Shown piece by piece: positions 32,601-35,947 of a DNA stretch of 35,947 bases. The stretch is from JBCBEX01 sp038528235 (GTDB lineage: Bacteria; Bacteroidota; Rhodothermia; Rhodothermales; Rubricoccaceae). Positions within the stretch are counted from its first letter, which is position 1. Each line of letters begins with the position of its first letter. Made by a program: the position numbers and the translations under genes. The stretch is from assembly GCA_038528235.1 (NCBI GenBank), contig JBCBEX010000040.1, positions 1 through 35,947 of the forward strand. Direction: 5' to 3'. Below the pieces are notes generated by a model. That model searched no databases and was not told where the DNA came from. It saw only the letters and a list, made by a program, of their open reading frames with translations.

Positions 32601-34964
32601 GCGCTCCGACGCACATTCGACGACGTCAAACCGAACCGAGGCCTCGTCGACCACGCGTTGCTGCACAACGCCCCGGTCTTCTGCGAAGCTCGTGCGCAGC
32701 GCCGCATGCCTGGTCACGAGTTGCTGCAGGGCCACGCGGAGCGCTGATTCGTCCACCTCGGCACGGAGACGCACAGCCCGTACGATCTGGTAGGTCGCTG
32801 CGTTGGGCGCGGTGTGGTGCAACATCCAGAGCGCCGTCTGCCCCGGCGAGGCTTCGTAGGCGACGACTCCAGGTTCGGTATAGAGCGGCGTTGCACGAGG
32901 AATGGAGGCCGCGCGCCCTGCGCCTGTCGCTAAGGATTCTGCGAGGTGGTTCAACGTCTGTCCACCGAGCAGGTCTTCCACCGAGACGGTGACGTCTAGC
33001 TTCTCTTCAAGGTGCGCCGCGAACGTAATCGCGCCCAGGGAATCGAGGCCCTGAGAGGTTAGAGGGATGTCGATCTGGACGGACGAGGCGGGTCGCTTCA
33101 GCAGGCGCGCCACGCCCTCCACGAGTGCCGCTACGAGCCGATCTGGGGCCTTCTCGCTACCAGGCTCGGGTGCTAGCAGAGCGTTGTCAGCGTGGTCTGC
33201 ATCCCTTCCATCATCACTTGAGGCCGCGTCACGACCTTCGAGAACCGGGATGTTCAGTCTCACCTCCTCAAACTCGCCCCTCTCGAAGGCCTTCCGGCAA
33301 GCCTTCCTCCGGACCTTCCCACTCGAGGTCTTCTTTACGGCGCCGGGCTTGACCAACACGACGGCGTGGGTATCTAGCCCGTGCTCCAGGGCGATGGCGT
33401 GCCGTATGGCCTGGGTCGCCTCGGCCGCGTCGAGCGAGCGCCAGGCGGAGCGACGGACTTCGACTACCACCACCAGCGCAGCACCGCCGTCCAGTTCCAC
33501 GGTGAACGCCGCGCCTGATCCATCCCGAAGGGCCGAGTGACTCGACTCCGCCGCCCTCTCCAGGTCCTGGGGATAGTAGTTGCGCCCGCGAATGATCACG
33601 AGGTCCTGCAACCGGCCCGTCACGTAGAGGGACCCTTCGTGAACGAAGCCCAAGTCCTTGGTTCGCAGGTACGCGCCCTCACGCCCCGGCAAGGTGTTTT
33701 CGAAGGCCTCCTTCGTCAGCTCAGGCGCGTTCCAATACCCTTGCGCTACAGAAGGGCCTTTGATCCAAATCTCGCCTACGGTCCCTGGCTCGCACTCGCG
33801 CCCTTCCGCTCCTACAATGGCGATGGTCACCTCTTCGTCCGCGACGCCACATCCGACCAGGCGTTGGGCGTCGGCGCTGAGGGCGGCTTCTTCCACTCGG
33901 TGCTCCGTCAGAGCCTCGGGATCCACGGAGAGCACGTCGGAGGCTTGTCCAACCTGGTCGCCTGTCACAAACAGCGTAGCCTCGGCCAGGCCATAGGTCG
34001 GGTAGAAGGCTTCGCCTCGGAATCCGGACCTCGCGAATCGATCCACGAACCGATTCATCGTCGCGCTCCGGACCGGCTCGGCCCCATTGAACGCGAGCTT
34101 CCAGCAGCTCAGGTCAAGCCTGGCTTGGTCCTCGTCGCTGACCTTGTCGACACACAGGCTGTAGGCGAAGTCGGGCCCGCCGCTCGTGCGGGCACGGTAC
34201 GTTGAAATGGCTTCGAGCCAGCGCGCTGGGCGCTTCAGGAAGTCTACCGGGGACATCAGCACGCACGACGCGCCGAGGTAGAGCGGGTGCATGAGATTGC
34301 CAATGAGCCCCATGTCGTGGTAGAGCGGCAGCCAGCCCACGACGGTCGGCGTACCCTCGTGCTTGAAGGCGCTCTGGATCATGCGCTGGTTGCTGATCAG
34401 ATTCCCGTGGCTGACCATCACTCCCTTGGGGGCTCCAGTAGACCCTGAGGTGTATTGGAGAAACGCGAGCGAATCTGGACGCAGGTCGGCCGGCTGCCAT
34501 GCACGGGCTAGCGAGTCTTCAGCGTTCTCGGTCTCAACCCATGTCTGGGGCCTCCAGTCAACGAGAGCATTCTCCTGGGCATCGATACCCTTGCGGATGC
34601 TCTCCGTGGTGAGGATGAGCGAGCTCTCGGCGTTGTCTGCGACGGCACGAATGCGCTCAAGCGACTGATTGCGCCGGGGCGGGTAGAGCGGTACGGGAAC
34701 GCACCCCGCATAGAGGGCGCCGAGAAAGGCCTCGATGAACGCGGTGCCATGGGGATAGAGCAGTAGAGCACGGCGTCCGTAGGCGTCATGCTGTTGCAGC
34801 AGCGCTGCCACAGCCCTTGCTCGCTGATCGAGCTCGCCATAGGTGTACTGCTGCCCGACACCTTGGTCTCCTGCCAGGAATGTCAACGCGCGCGCCGCTG
34901 GCCGCTGCTGCGCGTGCTCTCGGAGCACATCGACGAAGGTTGCACGGTTGTGGGCGTCCGTCAT
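29628..34964 (-). CDS. NRPS-1: fatty acyl-AMP ligase - ACP - C-A-T (Ser-like), lipoinitiation protein
   Basis: This 1778-residue protein starts the assembly line. Residues 1-580 form a fatty acyl-AMP ligase: LQYTSGSTGAPKG near 169, GWLPLYHDMGLIG, the FAAL-like SPVDFLKRPARWLEAI and YPTYGLAEATLF, and KTSSGKVRRKA near 545. It activates a fatty acid and passes it to the adjacent ACP (Ser642 in SQGLDSLGAI). The C domain has HHIVADLWS (His829), as in lipo-starter C domains, and would acylate the first amino acid. The A domain (about 1200-1680) has FDVSVWE, SGEAL and NLYGPTEASID; its code D-V-W-H-I-S-L-I-D-K is close to serine DVWHLSLIDK. The final carrier Ser is Ser1720 (LGGHSLM). The ATG at 34964 overlaps the previous TGA by ATGA, and GAGG lies six bases before it. 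The short C-terminal tail may bind the docking domain of NRPS-2. Confidence 0.95.
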   Translation of the reverse strand: MTDAHNRATFVDVLREHAQQRPAARALTFLAGDQGVGQQYTYGELDQRARAVAALLQQHDAYGRRALLLYPHGTAFIEAFLGALYAGCVPVPLYPPRRNQSLERIRAVADNAESSLILTTESIRKGIDAQENALVDWRPQTWVETENAEDSLARAWQPADLRPDSLAFLQYTSGSTGAPKGVMVSHGNLISNQRMIQSAFKHEGTPTVVGWLPLYHDMGLIGNLMHPLYLGASCVLMSPVDFLKRPARWLEAISTYRARTSGGPDFAYSLCVDKVSDEDQARLDLSCWKLAFNGAEPVRSATMNRFVDRFARSGFRGEAFYPTYGLAEATLFVTGDQVGQASDVLSVDPEALTEHRVEEAALSADAQRLVGCGVADEEVTIAIVGAEGRECEPGTVGEIWIKGPSVAQGYWNAPELTKEAFENTLPGREGAYLRTKDLGFVHEGSLYVTGRLQDLVIIRGRNYYPQDLERAAESSHSALRDGSGAAFTVELDGGAALVVVVEVRRSAWRSLDAAEATQAIRHAIALEHGLDTHAVVLVKPGAVKKTSSGKVRRKACRKAFERGEFEEVRLNIPVLEGRDAASSDDGRDADHADNALLAPEPGSEKAPDRLVAALVEGVARLLKRPASSVQIDIPLTSQGLDSLGAITFAAHLEEKLDVTVSVEDLLGGQTLNHLAESLATGAGRAASIPRATPLYTEPGVVAYEASPGQTALWMLHHTAPNAATYQIVRAVRLRAEVDESALRVALQQLVTRHAALRTSFAEDRGVVQQRVVDEASVRFDVVECASERHRETLLARAAAKPLTLSEAPLLRTVLYRGPNVAPVLLLVVHHIVADLWSVEGLLRELQELYGAAYHAQPSSLAAARGRVVDYGAYVDAHKDTPEGAAVRAYWKRQLDGAPQVLELPESPADDARRGSESAQVAGRLPLDLSRRVDRLAAEEGTTSFAVLMAAFQLLLHRYTEQEDLLTGTVSTGRSRAEWANTVGYFVNLLPLRSTNAGDPTVRSFVQQTRATLGEARAHQPYPFPSMVEDLAGRRRSDMTPLVQALFAMQQAHQSSDPSAATGMRANYAPLLLGLEGGCIPHSDLPLTSVAVPTPSAEFEIAMSVARGEEGYALALLYRTRLFDDAAAERFVTHYVELLKSMTMDPAQRLSQLSMLKGDEQVQVTTAWNETQEDYPSETLLHSPIEEQAARAPDSVAVVLDGVHLTYGVLERQANQLAHLLMGRGVGPGVTVGVCQRRSVEMVVSMVAILKAGGSYLPLDPDSPPARLVFSLQETQAAVALCAEAVRSKLGESAVPVVTVEAAWEVLDALPASRPSVKHRTNQLAYVMYTSGSTGRPKGVMIEHAGIANRLHWMQQAYGLTPEDRVVQKTPFGFDVSVWEFFWPLWQGAALVMARPGGHRDPEYLASLMQRERITTAHFVPSMLRAFLQASDVAAKTRTLARVICSGEALTHDLRDQFFDVNATAGLHNLYGPTEASIDVTVWACERTGGSQAVPIGRPVANMRTYVLDEHLRPVPIGVPGQLYLGGIGLARGYCRRSRHTAERFIPDPFANHGERLYKTGDRASWRPDGALAFHGRVDRQIKLRGFRIELNEIEATLRSHPDIAAAAVVVREQGTEQLLAAYVVPVGEAELSSRELRLFLGARLPRYMVPGSVTVLDTLPQTSSGKIDRKSLPAPDRVTGNASEAPRSELESVLCDAWKEVLGVSAVGIHDNFFDLGGHSLMAMKIASEVRRAHGTELPIALLFEAPTVAQLADQLHEMGQGTEATLDGRSDTVHLKF

Positions 34965-35947
34965 GGGCTACCTCGTCCAGTTGAACGCTGAGACAGCTCT
35001 GGAGCAGATCGTGCCCCTCTGATTCCATCCAAGTACCCCCGACCCAGGATCTCATTGTTCATGTAGGTCCGGTCCGAGGTACGAAGCTCATCCGCTTCGA
35101 AATACCAAGCTCCCCCGCGCACAATGGTGCCCTTTGCTTGGCGGCCTGGCCAGTCGCTATTTGTGGCAAAGCCGAGGTCGCCGAGTTCGCCGTCGCCGTG
35201 TGTGCCTTGGAACTGTCGGCCTTCGTGCTGATCGAGGGAGACCGTTTGCTCGCTGACGTTGCCGCTCAGTTCCATCGCGCCGTAGTACGAGGCGCCTGCG
35301 GCTTGCCGGTAGCCTTGAGCCGTCTCGGAGAAAATGCCCACCCGCAACGGGCCGGCCTTCCCTGCTCCTCCCCGCCTGAACAGGCTGCCAAACGAGGCAT
35401 TTCCATCGGTCACCTCGCCGCTTGCCTGCTCCAGTTCATCCGTCGCCAGCTCGCCGCTTGCCGGATCCAGCACGTTCTTCGACTTGGCGATGAACGTCGA
35501 CCCCCACGCATATTCCCCAGCAATGGGTGGCTGGTCTCCCCTCGCCGCCTTCTCGTACTCCAGTTCCGTCATAGGCCGCAAACCGGCCCAGTCCATGAAG
35601 GCGGTTCCATCGGGCCACCCGATGTAGGACACGGCGCGGTTCGGGTATTGTGCTCGACACCCGCTCTCGTCGCACGAGATGGCTCCTCGGTAGTCTACGT
35701 AGCTGTACGTGTTGTCTCGAGGTATGTCCGCGTTCGGGTCAGGCGTTTCCAGGCTGATGTTTCGCACGGCGCGCTGCTCGGGCGTGAGCAGCGTCAGGAA
35801 GGCCGCGTACTGCCCCTGCGTCAACTCGTACTTCCCCACGTAGAACGCCTCGTACCCCGTCGGATACCCCGCGTTGTCGATGCGCGCGGCCGCCCCCGCC
35901 GTGTTGATGCCGCCGTCCCCGTCCACGTACACACCCTCCCCACCGAG
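34961..35947 (-). CDS. SUMF1/PvdO/formylglycine-generating-enzyme-like protein, partial (N-terminus beyond right edge)
   Basis: The open frame continues to the right edge; about 328 residues are visible, so the start is outside. A GTG at 35932 is inside the frame and need not be the start. The FGE-sulfatase-type domain is recognisable by FYVGKYELTQGQYAAFL, GLRPMTELEYEKAARG, YYGAMELSGNVSEQ and GTIVRGGAWYFEADELRTSDR. In true formylglycine-generating enzymes a pair of cysteines near the C-terminal RGG(S/A)W region does the chemistry. None is present there; the only cysteines seen are in CDESGC earlier. It is therefore probably not a sulfatase activator. PvdO-type relatives act in maturation of NRPS products, and many Bacteroidota encode non-catalytic lipoproteins of this fold. 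The ATGA overlap with NRPS-1 suggests joint expression, but a role in the pathway is unproven. Confidence 0.85.
   Translation of the reverse strand, partial: LGGEGVYVDGDGGINTAGAAARIDNAGYPTGYEAFYVGKYELTQGQYAAFLTLLTPEQRAVRNISLETPDPNADIPRDNTYSYVDYRGAISCDESGCRAQYPNRAVSYIGWPDGTAFMDWAGLRPMTELEYEKAARGDQPPIAGEYAWGSTFIAKSKNVLDPASGELATDELEQASGEVTDGNASFGSLFRRGGAGKAGPLRVGIFSETAQGYRQAAGASYYGAMELSGNVSEQTVSLDQHEGRQFQGTHGDGELGDLGFATNSDWPGRQAKGTIVRGGAWYFEADELRTSDRTYMNNEILGRGYLDGIRGARSAPELSQRSTGRGSP
34971..34974 (-). promoter_or_regulatory. Shine-Dalgarno site of NRPS-1
   Basis: GAGG lies six bases upstream of the NRPS-1 ATG (34964-34962), inside the 3' end of the SUMF1-like gene. With the ATGA overlap it supports this start and coupled translation. 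Confidence 0.55.

Noticed and set aside
1..35947. Thioesterase, reductase-release or epimerisation domain
   Set aside because: I found no GxSxG-type thioesterase after a carrier domain and no epimerase motif after any T domain; chain release must be encoded outside the window.

Overview
The window is part of one large secondary-metabolite gene cluster, a hybrid nonribosomal peptide synthetase / polyketide synthase (NRPS/PKS). Every gene I can support lies on the minus strand, so transcription runs from right (35,947) to left (1). Most junctions are stop/start overlaps or gaps of 2-31 bases. The longest gaps are 57 and 80 bases. I see no tRNA, rRNA, CRISPR array, transposase, regulator gene or convincing promoter, and the window is open at both ends. 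GC is about 62% by hand counts, except in one AT-rich island. The 756-residue MacB/FtsX-like permease with a YQEWSYDRHHENVDRVFR motif is a style common in Bacteroidota and Rhodothermota. A Rhodothermales-like, possibly marine or halophilic, host is my best guess, with moderate confidence.

In transcription order: a partial SUMF1/PvdO-like protein (34,961 to the right edge); NRPS-1, which has a fatty acyl-AMP ligase, ACP and a Ser-like C-A-T module; NRPS-2, which has a TubC-type docking domain, a Thr-like C-A-T module and a C-A-T module of unknown specificity; NRPS-3, a C-A-T module with a Gly-like code whose A domain is interrupted twice, by a luciferase-like monooxygenase and by an FkbM methyltransferase; an FtsX-like membrane protein; a complete FkbG/K/J/I/H-type methoxymalonyl-ACP cassette; a class I SAM methyltransferase; a free-standing FkbM methyltransferase; a PKS module KS-AT-KR-DH-ACP; an A-less C-T protein; and the start of a further NRPS (C domain, entering an A domain) cut by the left edge.

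Read colinearly, the system predicts a lipopeptide-polyketide: fatty acyl - Ser - Thr - X - oxidised and O-methylated Gly - polyketide unit (possibly methoxymalonate-derived) - further residues. No epimerase or thioesterase is inside the window, so the product end lies to the left. The most distinctive parts are the doubly interrupted Gly-type A domain (a possible alpha-methoxyglycine-forming module), the KR whose catalytic Tyr position is His, and a sharp GC step inside the FkbK-like gene that suggests a mosaic extender cassette.
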